Assembly (NCBI GenBank): GCA_028293765.1
Contig: JAQGOG010000056.1
Coordinates: 1-64,000 of the forward strand
DNA: 64,000 nucleotides
Direction: 5' to 3'
Source: Gammaproteobacteria bacterium
Lineage (GTDB): Bacteria > Pseudomonadota > Gammaproteobacteria > Steroidobacterales > Steroidobacteraceae
Shown here: one piece after another, positions 26,531 through 35,873 of the stretch
Layout: the number at the start of each line of letters is the position of its first letter
Position numbering within the stretch: position 1 is the first letter of the stretch
Notes under the pieces: generated by a model
Database searches by the model: none
What the model was told of the DNA's origin: nothing
The model's input: only the letters and a program-made list of their open reading frames with translations
Position numbers and translations under genes: made by a program

Positions 26531-26550
26531 CTTGGACAATCTTGGACAAG
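26531..26550. repeat. 10-bp tandem duplication downstream of the lipoprotein gene
   Basis: CTTGGACAAT is followed directly by CTTGGACAAG, two copies of a 10-bp unit differing in the last base, in the gap between the convergent lipoprotein and apaH genes. Confidence 0.6.
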
Positions 26551-26558
26551 CTCCTGGG

Positions 26559-27386
26559 TTAGTCCGAGCCGGGCGACTGGTAGCCGGTGCACGAGACGGC
26601 TACCGGCGGGCGATCCGTGTCGAGGTCGAACGCGGTAAGCGCTCCGCCCCAAACGCAGCCCGAGTCGAGGCCCACTAAATCCCTGCGCACTACGAGGCCG
26701 AGAGCCGACCAGTGCCCGAAGATGATGCGGGTGTCCGCGCTCCGGCGGTCTTCGACTTCGAACCACGGCTGCAACGTTGCATGCCCGTCACGCGGTTTAC
26801 CTTTCATCGTGAGATCGACTTGTCCATCGCTCGTGCACACGCGCAGGCGTGTGAGCACGTTGATGGCGAAACGGAGTCTGTCCATCCCTGACAGCCTGTC
26901 GCTCCAGCGGCTCGGCTCGTCGCCGTACATGTTGTCGAATAGCGCACGCGGATCTGTGCGCAGCGCGGATTCGACTTCGTGCGCGAGCTCGAGTGCCATT
27001 CCAACAGTCCACTGCGGCACGAGTCCAGCGTGCACCATGAAATCGCCGCGCTCATCCAGGTGAGCGAGCGGTCGGGTGATGAGCCACTCGAGCAGGGCAT
27101 CCCTATCGGCGGCCGCGAGGACTTCATCCAGCGTGTCGGATCTGCGTTTACGCCGGCTGCCAAATGCAACGGCGAGGAGATGCAGGTCGTGGTTGCCGAG
27201 CACGGTGATGGCATTGTCGCCCAGGGCGCGCACAAACCTGAGAACTTCCAGGGAACGGGGTCCGCGGTTGACGAGATCGCCGACGAACCAGAGGCGGTCG
27301 CTGTCGGGCGAGAACTTCAGCTGCGCCAGGAGAGCGCACAACTCCTCATAACAACCCTGCACATCGCCGATGGCATAGCGGGTCAC
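26559..27386 (-). CDS. apaH: symmetrical bis(5'-nucleosyl)-tetraphosphatase
   Basis: ApaH splits Ap4A to two ADP and can remove NpnN caps from RNA. The 275-residue protein has the calcineurin-type metallophosphatase motifs [20 protein letters not shown] and GNHDLHLLA, then GLVPQW. The start overlaps the apaG stop (ATGA), the usual apaG-apaH order. Confidence 0.97.
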   Translation of the reverse strand: MTRYAIGDVQGCYEELCALLAQLKFSPDSDRLWFVGDLVNRGPRSLEVLRFVRALGDNAITVLGNHDLHLLAVAFGSRRKRRSDTLDEVLAAADRDALLEWLITRPLAHLDERGDFMVHAGLVPQWTVGMALELAHEVESALRTDPRALFDNMYGDEPSRWSDRLSGMDRLRFAINVLTRLRVCTSDGQVDLTMKGKPRDGHATLQPWFEVEDRRSADTRIIFGHWSALGLVVRRDLVGLDSGCVWGGALTAFDLDTDRPPVAVSCTGYQSPGSD

Positions 27387-27763
27387 TGCAGGATGCCCGG
27401 CATCGCGAGCCGGAACGGTAGAATGGGGGCATCGAAGCGCTGGCCGTCGTCGCCGATCATCTCGTAGCTGCCCTGCATGGCACCGACCGGAGTTTCGAGC
27501 ACGGCACCGCTCGAGTAGCGGAAGCCCTGGCCCGGCTTCAGATGCGGCTGCTCGCCGACGACACCATCGCCGCGCACCTCCTGCACCTTGCCGTTCGCAT
27601 CAGTGATGATCCAATGCCGGGTCAGCAGCCGCGCGGGGACCGGGCCCTCGTTGCGGATGGTGATGGTGTACGAGAAAACGAACCGGCGTTCGTTCGGTTC
27701 GGATTGCTCGTCGAGATAGCTGGTCTCGACTTCGACGCGGATCTTGTTCAAGAGAGAAGGCAT
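27383..27763 (-). CDS. apaG: ApaG protein
   Basis: This 126-residue protein is a fibronectin-III-like fold of the ApaG (DUF525) family: [55 protein letters not shown] and [17 protein letters not shown] are all diagnostic. ApaG is linked to Co2+ resistance and Mg2+ efflux in enterics, mechanism unclear. I use ATG 27763; the ORF track used the adjacent GTG at 27766. A TAGAAT box ends six bases before the ATG, so the message may be leaderless. Confidence 0.95.
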   Translation of the reverse strand: MPSLLNKIRVEVETSYLDEQSEPNERRFVFSYTITIRNEGPVPARLLTRHWIITDANGKVQEVRGDGVVGEQPHLKPGQGFRYSSGAVLETPVGAMQGSYEMIGDDGQRFDAPILPFRLAMPGILQ

Positions 27764-27827
27764 CACCCGATTCTACGGAAACCATCGCACCGCCGCCGCA
27801 AGCCCTGCCGCGACGGCGCATTCACTC

Positions 27828-28265
27828 TCAACCGCGTCCGACACGGACAGCGAGTACGTCGCAGGGCGCGGCGTGCAAAACCGTATCCTCGGTGAAGTTC
27901 ACCAGGATGGAAAGACCGTGGCGCTCGCGGCTGCCGAGCACGATGAGATCGGAATTGCGCTCACGCGCGACGCGTACGATCTCCGACTTTACATTACCTG
28001 CCTCCACGCGCGTGGCGGAGCCCGCCATGCCGAGTTCGCCGGCCAGCGTTGCGAGGCGCTGTCGGGCTCGCTCCAGCAACTCATCCTCTATCTGCACCGA
28101 GGGCATCAGCGTTTCGCCCATTGGCTCTACGGGGACGAACTCCACGACGTGCAGCAGTTCGACCTCGGCGCCAAGGACGCCGGCGAGCGCCTGCGCGCGG
28201 CGCCCAATGATGAGGCTGTCTTCCGTCAGATCGACTACTAGAAGGATGCGACGATAAACCGACAT
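27828..28265 (-). CDS. universal stress protein (UspA family)
   Basis: This is a single 145-residue USP domain: YRRILLVVDLTEDS start, central VELLHVVEF and end SDLIVLGSRERHGLSILVNFTEDTVLHAAPCDVLAVRV. The Gly pattern after the GS differs from the ATP-binding G2xG9xGS signature, so it resembles the non-ATP-binding UspA type. It lies between rsmA and apaG on the minus strand, breaking the usual rsmA-apaG adjacency, with 66- and 64-base gaps. Confidence 0.93.
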   Translation of the reverse strand: MSVYRRILLVVDLTEDSLIIGRRAQALAGVLGAEVELLHVVEFVPVEPMGETLMPSVQIEDELLERARQRLATLAGELGMAGSATRVEAGNVKSEIVRVARERNSDLIVLGSRERHGLSILVNFTEDTVLHAAPCDVLAVRVGRG

Positions 28266-28331
28266 GCTGCAGTCCTCGTATGCCCCACGCTCGTGTGGAA
28301 GCCTAACTCAGGAAGTGGCTCGAACGGCAAT

Positions 28332-29186
28332 TTATCGCTGGGTTTCGTCCGATCCGGTGAATTGCACCGCAGGAGAGCGAGTTTCGCTGTCGAGGGTTTG
28401 CGCGAGCGCGTTGAATGCGTCCGGGGCGAATGTCTCTGGCCGCGCGCCGGGGTCCAGGCCGCAACGTTCAATCTGCTCGAGGCTGACGAGTCCACGGAGC
28501 GAATTGCGTAGCGTTTTGCGGCGGTGGGAGAACGCGGCCGCGACGACGGCTGAGTAGCGGGGACTTACGTCGAATGCCGGTTCGGGTCTCACCGTAAGAC
28601 GAACCACTGCCGACCACACCCGCGGCGGCGGCTTAAAGGCTCCCGGCCCGACGTCGAACAGGTGTTCGACGGTGACCCAGGGCGCCAGCATGATGGTGAG
28701 ACGGCCGTAGTCCTCATCGTTTGGCTGGGCGGCCATGCGTGCCACGACTTCCCGCTGCAGCATGATGTGCAGGTCGTGGATCGCGCCGGTGTTCTTCAAC
28801 AGGTGGAACAGGAGCGGCGTCGAGATGTTGTACGGCAGGTTGCCCAGGATACGCAGTCGGCCGCCGCGCTCACGTGCGAGCCGGGCGAAATCGAATTCGA
28901 GCGCGTCCGCTTCATGCAGCGTGAAGCGCGGGTAGTCGACGATCTGCGTTCGCAGGAGCGCGACGAGATCGCGATCGATCTCGATTGCATCCAGCGCGCC
29001 GTTTCCCGCCGCGAGCAACCGGCGGGTCAGAGCTCCGCGTCCCGGTCCGATTTCCACCAGGCGATCGTCACCTTGCGGGTCGATAGCGCCCACGATGTGC
29101 TCGAGCACGGCTGGATCGTGCAGGAAATGCTGGCCAAACCGCTTACGGCGCGGCGCCCGTCGGGCAGGTGTTGGTTCGTCCATCAA
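28332..29186 (-). CDS. rsmA: 16S rRNA m6,2A1518/A1519 dimethyltransferase
   Basis: RsmA (KsgA) dimethylates two adenines near the 3' end of 16S rRNA during 30S maturation. The 284-residue protein has KRFGQHFL, the SAM motif EIGPGRGALT, the catalytic NLPYNIS and FKPPPRVWSAVV. The ATG overlaps the pdxA stop. The start could be either of two adjacent methionine codons. Confidence 0.97.
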   Translation of the reverse strand: MMDEPTPARRAPRRKRFGQHFLHDPAVLEHIVGAIDPQGDDRLVEIGPGRGALTRRLLAAGNGALDAIEIDRDLVALLRTQIVDYPRFTLHEADALEFDFARLARERGGRLRILGNLPYNISTPLLFHLLKNTGAIHDLHIMLQREVVARMAAQPNDEDYGRLTIMLAPWVTVEHLFDVGPGAFKPPPRVWSAVVRLTVRPEPAFDVSPRYSAVVAAAFSHRRKTLRNSLRGLVSLEQIERCGLDPGARPETFAPDAFNALAQTLDSETRSPAVQFTGSDETQR

Positions 29187-30169
29187 TGACGGCGAGAAAC
29201 AAGCTCGATTGCGAGGGCTATGGCGGAGGCGAGGCTGCTCGCGTCGGCGCGGCCAGTGCCGGCGAGGTCGAGCGCCGTGCCGTGATCCACGGACGTGCGC
29301 AGGATCGGCAGGCCGAGTGTGATGTTGACGGCGCTATCGAAGCCCGCGTGTTTGATGACCGGCAGGCCCTGATCGTGGTACATGGCCAGCACGGCATCGA
29401 AGTCGGCCAGTATGCGAGGGACGAACGCCGTGTCCGCCGGCAAGGGGCCGGATGCCCGGATGCCGAGCGCATTGATGCGAGCGAGCGCTGGTGCGATGAC
29501 GCGGATCTCCTCATCGCCCAGGTGCCCGCCTTCGCCGGCATGTGGGTTGAGTCCGCAGACGGCGATACGCGGTTGCGCGATTCCCCACCATTTCACGAGA
29601 TCGTGGTTGAGGATCGAAACGATCTGGCACAACGATTCGATGGTGATCGCCGCGCTGACATCTTTCAGGGGCAGGTGCGTTGTGGCGAGCGCGACGCGCA
29701 TGGCCCCCGTCGCCAACATCATGACGGGGAGGGGTGCCTGCGTGCGTACCGCCAGATATTCAGTGTGACCGGTGAAGGGAACTCCGGCATCGTTGATCAC
29801 GCCTTTGTGAACGGGCGCCGTGACGAGCGCATCGAATTCTGCGCCCATCGCACCGTCGGTCGCGCGATCGAGAAGGTCGAGCACGTAGCGCGCGTTGGCT
29901 GTTTCCAGCCGGCCGGGGTTGCTCGGGACACCAAGTGGGCGATGGTCGACGGTAAGCGTGCCCGGCGCGTGTATTCGAGCGCTTCCGTCGTAAGCGCGCA
30001 ATTCAATCTTCAAACCGAGGCGGCGTGCACGCTCCGTCAGAAGATCACGGTCCGCGAGACAAACCAGAGCGCACGGCAATTCCCGCTGCGCAATGGCGAG
30101 ACACAGCTCCGGCCCGATACCGGCCGGCTCACCCGACGTCAGCGCAATGCGGGGAAGCTTCGCACTCAG
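29183..30169 (-). CDS. pdxA: 4-hydroxythreonine-4-phosphate dehydrogenase
   Basis: PdxA acts in vitamin B6 synthesis. The ORF-track start at 30079 (a TTG) removes the conserved N-terminus. Reading upstream in frame gives PRIALTSGEPAGIGPELCLA, the family signature, and the frame is closed by a stop at 30191-30193. The only reasonable start between is CTG at 30169, which overlaps the surA stop as CTGA. That gives 328 residues, the family length (329 in E. coli). TGHTEYLA, CGLNPHAGEGGHLG and the metal His residues are present. Order surA-pdxA-rsmA is classic. Confidence 0.93.
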   Translation of the reverse strand: MSAKLPRIALTSGEPAGIGPELCLAIAQRELPCALVCLADRDLLTERARRLGLKIELRAYDGSARIHAPGTLTVDHRPLGVPSNPGRLETANARYVLDLLDRATDGAMGAEFDALVTAPVHKGVINDAGVPFTGHTEYLAVRTQAPLPVMMLATGAMRVALATTHLPLKDVSAAITIESLCQIVSILNHDLVKWWGIAQPRIAVCGLNPHAGEGGHLGDEEIRVIAPALARINALGIRASGPLPADTAFVPRILADFDAVLAMYHDQGLPVIKHAGFDSAVNITLGLPILRTSVDHGTALDLAGTGRADASSLASAIALAIELVSRRH

Positions 30170-31488
30170 AGTTTGTATTCCACGTAGGCTTCATCGCGGA
30201 GGCGGCGCAGCCACAGCTCCGTCTCTTCGTCGGCCTTGCTGGCGCGGATGGCTTCGATAGCCTGTCGCCGCTTGAGCTCGTCGGTGTTGTCGAACTGGCG
30301 GCGGCCGAGGAGCTGCGCGATATGCCAGCCGTACTGGGTGTGGAAGGGCTCGCTGATCTCGTTGTCCTTGAGATTCGCGATCGCTGCCTCGAACTCGGGC
30401 ACGAAGGTGCCGGGGCCTGTCCAGCCGAGGTCGCCCCCCAGGGAACCCGAACCGGGGTCCTCCGAGGTGATCTCCGCGAGACCCGCGAAGGGCTCGCCTT
30501 TGAGAATGCGCTCCCGGATCTGCGTCAACTTCTGGCGCACGGTGGCCTCGTCGGCGAGCTCGGTCGTCTTCATGAGGATGTGCCGGATATGCACCTGGTC
30601 CTCAATGGCCTTGGTATTGCCGCCGCGGATCTCGTTCAGCTTCACGATGTGGTAGCCCGTCGGGGTCCGCAGGGGCGCGCTGACTTCGCCGGCCTTGAGC
30701 TTGGCCACCACGTCGGTGAGGAAGGTGGGCAGCTCACCCCCTTTGCGCCAGCCGAGCGCACCACCCTCGAGGGCAGTCTGGCTCTTGGAGTAGGCGAGCG
30801 CCAGCTTGGCGAAATCCTCGCCTCCTTTGGCTCGCTGGTAGACGTCCGTGGCGCGCTTGGTGGCCTCATCGAGCTGCTCGGGGGTGGCCTCCTGCGGCAC
30901 CGCGATGAGAATGTGCGAGACGTTGTATTCGTTGTTCTCGGACGGCGCCTTCGATTGCTTGTCCATGAACTGGTCGATTTCGCGCGGCGTGATGCTGATG
31001 CGTTGCAGGACGTCGCGCTGGCGGAGGAGGCCCAGGGTGAGCTCTTTGCGCATGTCTTCACGGTATGCGGCGTAGTCCACGCCCTGCTGATGCAGGGCTT
31101 CCGGTAGCTGCGCCAGGGGGATGCCATTGCGCTGGGCGACGTCCTGCAGCGCGCTGTTCAGGGTCTCGTCCGGCACCTTCAGCCCCGCCTTGGTGGCGCG
31201 CTGCGCCTGGATTTCCTGCAGCACCAGCCGCTCAAGGACCTGCTGGCGCAGTACGTTCTGCGGCGGCAGCTCGAGCTTCTGGGTACGTAGCCGCTCGCTG
31301 ATGACCACGATCTGCTCATCGAGCTCGCTGTTCAGCACGACACCGTCGTTGACCACGGCAGCGACCCGGTCCAGGAGCGCGCCCTTGGTGGCCAGCTCGC
31401 GTGTCTGCGCGTCGGCCTGTCCGAGGAGGACGAGCGCACCCGAGGCGAAGGCAATAGCGGCGATGAAAGGGGTCAGAATCCGGCGCAT
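30166..31488 (-). CDS. surA: periplasmic chaperone / peptidyl-prolyl isomerase SurA
   Basis: SurA escorts outer-membrane proteins, including LptD, across the periplasm. The 440-residue protein has a signal peptide (1-27), an N-terminal chaperone region (LDRVAAVVNDGVVLNSELDEQI) and two parvulin domains (about 185-285 and 295-395; VSHILIAVPQEA and VRHILMKTTELA). The C-terminal helix closes the fold. It lies 29 bases after its client gene lptD and overlaps pdxA. Confidence 0.96.
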   Translation of the reverse strand: MRRILTPFIAAIAFASGALVLLGQADAQTRELATKGALLDRVAAVVNDGVVLNSELDEQIVVISERLRTQKLELPPQNVLRQQVLERLVLQEIQAQRATKAGLKVPDETLNSALQDVAQRNGIPLAQLPEALHQQGVDYAAYREDMRKELTLGLLRQRDVLQRISITPREIDQFMDKQSKAPSENNEYNVSHILIAVPQEATPEQLDEATKRATDVYQRAKGGEDFAKLALAYSKSQTALEGGALGWRKGGELPTFLTDVVAKLKAGEVSAPLRTPTGYHIVKLNEIRGGNTKAIEDQVHIRHILMKTTELADEATVRQKLTQIRERILKGEPFAGLAEITSEDPGSGSLGGDLGWTGPGTFVPEFEAAIANLKDNEISEPFHTQYGWHIAQLLGRRQFDNTDELKRRQAIEAIRASKADEETELWLRRLRDEAYVEYKL

Positions 31489-31517
31489 GGGCTTTACTTT
31501 CCTTCGTCAGTCAGGCC

Positions 31518-33914
31518 TCACTGGCCCTTGAATAATTTTTGAGCACTACTGTCCGCGGGCGTGAAGCCGCGGATGGCTTCGGTCAGGAAAGAATCCGACG
31601 CTGATCCGACACTTGCAAGACCCGTGAGTTCCAGTTGCAGCCAGATGCCGGTGTTCTGGGCACCCGTAGTTGCAGGGGGCACAGGATGGTTGCTTACGTA
31701 ACGGCGTGCACCGAATCGCACTCTCCAGCAGCACGCACGGTACTCGAAGCCGGCGAAGCGCTCCAGCGCCGTGTGGTCCTGGAGGGAGTACACCCCCCGC
31801 ACGAAAGTGTTCCAGTGGGCCGCGATCGGCCAGGTTGCGGAGACTTCGACCTGCTCGAACCCGCAGATCGCCGGTCCCTGTGAAGCGGTCGCCGGTCCCG
31901 GCACCAGCAGCAGGAGAGAGCAGCTGCTTATCGGATGAATCTGGCTGCGCTCGTAGCGGTAGGCCACGTTCACGACCTTGTCGGGGGCCGGCTTGTACTG
32001 GACATTCACGTCCGCCCGCTCGGTTCGCGAGGTCACTGGGTCCCATTGCAGCCCGAGGTCGGCGTTCCAGTTCTTGAAAGCGTTGACCGCGAGCTGGGCG
32101 ACGAAGTCGGAGTGGCTGCCGCTCAGTGGGACTTCGTACGGCAGCGTCACACGCGGGGTCTCGAAGTAATAGCTCTGCCCGACGGTGATCGCGAGAAACT
32201 GCCGGCCGTCATGGGAGTCGAGCACGCGGCTCGTCACGCCCAGGCTCACCTGGTCGGCATCGCTCACGCGGTCCGCGCCGACGTATCGATTCGTACGGAA
32301 CAGCTCGACCGGATTGAGGTCCGGCAGCGCCGTGTCGAACACCGGCAGGCTGTTCTGATTCCGATAGGGGACGTAGAGATATAACAGTCGCGGCTCGAGG
32401 GTGAGCCTGCGGACCCCGCCGGAGCCGCTGTCGCGCTCGAACTGCACGCCGGTATCGAAGCTCGCGATCGGCAGCGTTCGCGATGGCGAGCGGTCTTGTC
32501 CAGGCAGCGTGTCGCTCAGCTCATATTGCGTTTCGCGGAAGGCCACAGAAGGCCGCATGAAGTAGCCGGTGCCGCCGAAGTTGAGCGACGCCTGAGGCAT
32601 GAGATCCACGCGCCACCCGTTGGCGCACTGTCCCAGTGGGGCGGCGGCGCGGCAGCTGGTGGCGTCGCGATTGAAATTGACGATCTCCGAATCGAAGCCG
32701 TAGCGCACGAAGTCCTCCGGGCCCCAGCCGAAGTCGGCGCTGGCAGTGAGGCTCGGGATGCGCGCGTAGGGGCGATCTTGGGGCGGCACGCCTGTGATGT
32801 CGATCGTCTGGTACTGCTGCGCCTCGCCGTCCACGCGCCAGTGTGCGTCTCGATAGGAAAGCGTGGCGCGCCGCTCGACGAACGCGGTGCTCGCTCCTTC
32901 CGGGCCCTGCGAGAAATTCTCGAAGTATTGCGGGTCGCTGACGTTTTCCGCATCGATCGCGAAGCGGAAATTGTTACCCAGCTCGGCGACGTTGCGCAGC
33001 CTGACATCGCTGCGGCTGCCATGGAACAGCGGATCGTCGGGCAGGTAGTTCCAGGTGAGCTCACCGCGCTGGGCCGGCGTCAGGAAACGAAAATCGCCGC
33101 CGAGGTCGATGCCGCGCCGGCTGTAGATGACCGGCTGGGCCGTCAGGTCCATGTTCGGCGCGATATTCCAGTAGAACGGCGTCGACACCTCGACTCCGCT
33201 GCTCGACGTGTTGCCGATCATCGGAAAGAGAAAACCGCTCTTGCGCTCATCGCCGAGCGGAAACGATACCCAGGGGAAATAGAGTATCGGCACGCCTTTG
33301 AAGTCGATGCGGGCGTCGTGCGCCTCGCCGATTTTACTGCGCGTGTCGAGGACGATGCTCTTCGCGCTGAGCGACCATGACTGGTCGTTTGCCGGGCAGG
33401 TCGTGAACAGGACATTCTGCAGATCGATTACCCCCTCGGGCGTCAGGCTCATCGAATTGGCGGAACCGCGGGCCGAGCGCTGGCGCAGCTCGAACTGCGC
33501 GGCCTTGAAATCGGCACCGTCGGTGGGCGAGTAATCGCCGCCCTGGCCTGTGACGTGCACGACCGGATCCGTGTAATCGACGCCGCCCTGGCTCTTGATG
33601 CCCTTGGTCTTGCCGTCGTATTCGACCTCGTCGGCCTTGATCTGGCGCTCGCCCTGGCGAACCTCGACGTGCCCCTTGAGGGTTGCATTGCCGTCGACCC
33701 CCAGGACCGCCTCGTCGCTCGTGATGTCGAAGTCGCCGCCGGTAGCGATGCTTTTGCCGCCGGCCGCGCGCGCCGACGCGGTTTTCGGCGGGAGGAGGGG
33801 GGGCGCCACCTGCGAGGGGCAGGCGGCCTCGTCAGCTTGCGCTGCGGACGTGATAGTGCCAAACGACAGGATGGCAATCCAAATGGGGTTCGAACGCAGC
33901 ATGAGGGGCGGCAT
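31518..33914 (-). CDS. lptD: LPS-assembly outer-membrane protein LptD
   Basis: LptD is the beta-barrel that places lipopolysaccharide in the outer leaflet. The 798-residue protein has a signal peptide, a periplasmic LptA-like jellyroll (about 70-200; GNATLKGHVEVRQGERQIKADEVEYD) and a long barrel with alternating strands ending near the C-terminus. The disulfide cysteines typical of LptD appear as TTCPAND and late CC/C residues. I start at ATG 33914; ATG 33902 is nearly as good. The ORF-track start at 34052 runs into amgK and is rejected. Confidence 0.95.
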   Translation of the reverse strand: MPPLMLRSNPIWIAILSFGTITSAAQADEAACPSQVAPPLLPPKTASARAAGGKSIATGGDFDITSDEAVLGVDGNATLKGHVEVRQGERQIKADEVEYDGKTKGIKSQGGVDYTDPVVHVTGQGGDYSPTDGADFKAAQFELRQRSARGSANSMSLTPEGVIDLQNVLFTTCPANDQSWSLSAKSIVLDTRSKIGEAHDARIDFKGVPILYFPWVSFPLGDERKSGFLFPMIGNTSSSGVEVSTPFYWNIAPNMDLTAQPVIYSRRGIDLGGDFRFLTPAQRGELTWNYLPDDPLFHGSRSDVRLRNVAELGNNFRFAIDAENVSDPQYFENFSQGPEGASTAFVERRATLSYRDAHWRVDGEAQQYQTIDITGVPPQDRPYARIPSLTASADFGWGPEDFVRYGFDSEIVNFNRDATSCRAAAPLGQCANGWRVDLMPQASLNFGGTGYFMRPSVAFRETQYELSDTLPGQDRSPSRTLPIASFDTGVQFERDSGSGGVRRLTLEPRLLYLYVPYRNQNSLPVFDTALPDLNPVELFRTNRYVGADRVSDADQVSLGVTSRVLDSHDGRQFLAITVGQSYYFETPRVTLPYEVPLSGSHSDFVAQLAVNAFKNWNADLGLQWDPVTSRTERADVNVQYKPAPDKVVNVAYRYERSQIHPISSCSLLLLVPGPATASQGPAICGFEQVEVSATWPIAAHWNTFVRGVYSLQDHTALERFAGFEYRACCWRVRFGARRYVSNHPVPPATTGAQNTGIWLQLELTGLASVGSASDSFLTEAIRGFTPADSSAQKLFKGQ

Positions 33915-33919
33915 TATAA
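33913..33919. promoter_or_regulatory. TATAAT box shared by divergent lptD and amgK
   Basis: ATTATAAT contains TATAAT on both strands (plus 33914-33919, minus 33918-33913). On the plus strand it would give amgK a leader of roughly 40 bases. On the minus strand it overlaps the first lptD ATG and suits the second one (33902). I see no convincing -35 box on either strand. Confidence 0.4.
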
Positions 33920-33964
33920 TGGCGCGCCCTTGCACCGAGGGTGTGAAAAGCCTCGACGCCTCAC

Positions 33965-35119
33965 ATGCCTGAGACCGACGCGCGACTTGCGCTTTTAAAA
34001 GACTGGTTGTCGCGCGACCTGGGATTGCATCCCGAACGCGTCGAGCCGGCATCCGCCGATGCGAGCTTTCGGCGCTATTTTCGCGCGTTTAGTGACGGAT
34101 CCACTTTCATCGTCATGGACGCGCCTCCGGGTAAGGAGGACGTTCGTCCTTACCTGAAAGTGACGCGGCTGCTGGAGGGGCTCGGGGCGCATGTCCCCCA
34201 CGTGCACGAAGCCGATATCGAACGCGGGCTCCTGCTGCTCGAAGACCTCGGGGGGACGCATTATCTCTCCCGTCTCAACGCGGGGGATGACCCGGAGCGG
34301 CTCTACGGGGACGCATTGCGTGTGCTTGCGGATATCCAGGTGCGCGGGGAGGAAGCGGCGGCGGAGCTCCCTCCTTACGATCGGGAGGTACTGGCTCGCG
34401 AACTCGCGCTCATGCCGGAGTGGTTCCTCGGGAAGCATCTCGCGCTCGAGCTTTCGACTGCCGACTCGCAAATGATAGCCGCGGCGTTTGAGTTTCTGAT
34501 GGTGGAGGCGCTTGCGCAACCGGCGGTGTTTGTTCACCGGGATTATCACTCCCGCAATCTCATGGTTGTTGGCGACCGGGTGTCGGGCGCCGGTAGGTCC
34601 GGTGCTCGTGTGCACGGCGCCGGGATGACCGGTGTCGGTGCGCGTGGGTCCGCCGGTGGCAACGGCAGTGGCAGGAATCCTGGCGTACTGGACTTTCAGG
34701 ATGCTTTGCGGGGGCCGATTGGCTACGACCTCGTGTCCTTGTTGAAGGATTGTTACATCTCGTGGCCGCGCGAGCGAGTCGTGGGCTGGGTAAGTGGTTA
34801 TCGAGGGCTGTTGCGTACGCAAGGCGGTGAGACGGGCGGCCGCCTCGCTGGCAGTGATGAGGCTGAGTTCTTGCGATGGTTTGATCTAATTGGCGTGCAG
34901 CGCCACATCAAGGTGCTCGGGATTTTCGCGCGGTTGTGGTATCGGGATGGGAAAGCTGGGTATTTGAATGATCTTCCGTTGACGCTCGACTATGTGCGTG
35001 ACACTTGCGCTCGGTATGCCGAGTTGAGAGACCTTGCGCGGCTTCTCGAGCAGCGTGTCGTCCCGGAGTTGCCGCTAGCGAATGCGCGTGTTGCGCCGGA
35101 TGCGCGCGCGAAGTCGTGA
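33965..35119 (+). CDS. amgK: N-acetylmuramate/N-acetylglucosamine anomeric kinase
   Basis: AmgK phosphorylates MurNAc or GlcNAc at C1 for cell-wall recycling, feeding MurU. The 384-residue aminoglycoside-phosphotransferase-fold protein has ASFRRYFR, LLLLEDLGG, the catalytic HRDYHSRNLM and the metal-binding LDFQDALRGPIGYDLVS. Between the last two, where relatives have a few residues, there is a Gly/Arg/Ser-rich insertion of about 33 residues (205-237). murU follows 40 bases later. Confidence 0.92.
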   Translation: MPETDARLALLKDWLSRDLGLHPERVEPASADASFRRYFRAFSDGSTFIVMDAPPGKEDVRPYLKVTRLLEGLGAHVPHVHEADIERGLLLLEDLGGTHYLSRLNAGDDPERLYGDALRVLADIQVRGEEAAAELPPYDREVLARELALMPEWFLGKHLALELSTADSQMIAAAFEFLMVEALAQPAVFVHRDYHSRNLMVVGDRVSGAGRSGARVHGAGMTGVGARGSAGGNGSGRNPGVLDFQDALRGPIGYDLVSLLKDCYISWPRERVVGWVSGYRGLLRTQGGETGGRLAGSDEAEFLRWFDLIGVQRHIKVLGIFARLWYRDGKAGYLNDLPLTLDYVRDTCARYAELRDLARLLEQRVVPELPLANARVAPDARAKS

Positions 35120-35159
35120 GGGAAGGCGTGGACGTGAGTACTGCAGTGAGAATGGTGCA

Positions 35160-35867
35160 GTGAGAGCAATGATGTTGGCCGCTGGGCGCGGTGAACGGAT
35201 GCGGCCTATTACGGACACTCTGCCGAAGCCGCTGGTGCCCGTCGCAGGCAAGCCGCTCATTGGTTATCACCTCGACAGGCTCGCCAAGGCTGGAATTCGC
35301 GACGTTGTCATCAATCTCTCGTGGCTCGGCGAGCGCATTCGTGATGCGTTGGGTGACGGACGGGATTACGGCGTATCGATCGCGTACAGCGAAGAGGGGC
35401 CGGTGCCGCTCGAAACGGGCGGGGGCATTTTCAAGGCGCTGCCGCTGTTAGGAGCGGGGCCTTTCCTGGTCGTTAATGGCGATACGTGGACGGATATAGA
35501 TTACGGGCGGCTGACTTCAGGCAACGACGCGAAAGGATCACTGGGGTTAGACGACGGTGCGAACGGGCGCCTGGTGCTCGTGGCGAACCCGACGCATAAC
35601 CCGCGCGGTGACTTTGGCCTCGAGGGTGACCTGGTGGTCGAACGCGAGGTTGATCGGTTCACTTATTCGGGTGTTGGTGTATACCGTCCGGAGTTCTTCG
35701 CCGGATGCACGCCCGGCCGGTTTCCGATGCTGCCGCTTCTGAGGCGCGCTATAGCCGCGCGGTTGCTGCGTGGTGAGTTGCACCGTGGTGAGTGGTGTGA
35801 TGTTGGAACGCCACAGCGCCTGGCGGAGCTGGATGCCAAGATTCGCGCGGAGTTGGCGAAGAAATGA
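35160..35867 (+). CDS. murU: N-acetylmuramate alpha-1-phosphate uridylyltransferase
   Basis: MurU makes UDP-MurNAc from the AmgK product, bypassing de novo synthesis and fosfomycin-sensitive MurA. The 235-residue nucleotidyltransferase begins (GTG 35160) with MLAAGRGERMRPITDTLPKPLVPVAGKPLI, the family signature, then VNGDTWTDIDYGRL. The ORF-track start (35082) adds 26 residues that overlap amgK. A short extra loop (GNDAKGSLGLDDGANG) precedes the core strand. Confidence 0.93.
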   Translation: MRAMMLAAGRGERMRPITDTLPKPLVPVAGKPLIGYHLDRLAKAGIRDVVINLSWLGERIRDALGDGRDYGVSIAYSEEGPVPLETGGGIFKALPLLGAGPFLVVNGDTWTDIDYGRLTSGNDAKGSLGLDDGANGRLVLVANPTHNPRGDFGLEGDLVVEREVDRFTYSGVGVYRPEFFAGCTPGRFPMLPLLRRAIAARLLRGELHRGEWCDVGTPQRLAELDAKIRAELAKK

Positions 35868-35873
35868 TGAGTT

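Noticed and set aside
29183-30079. pdxA starting at TTG 30079
   Set aside because: It would delete the conserved GEPAGIGPE region that is in frame and uninterrupted upstream.
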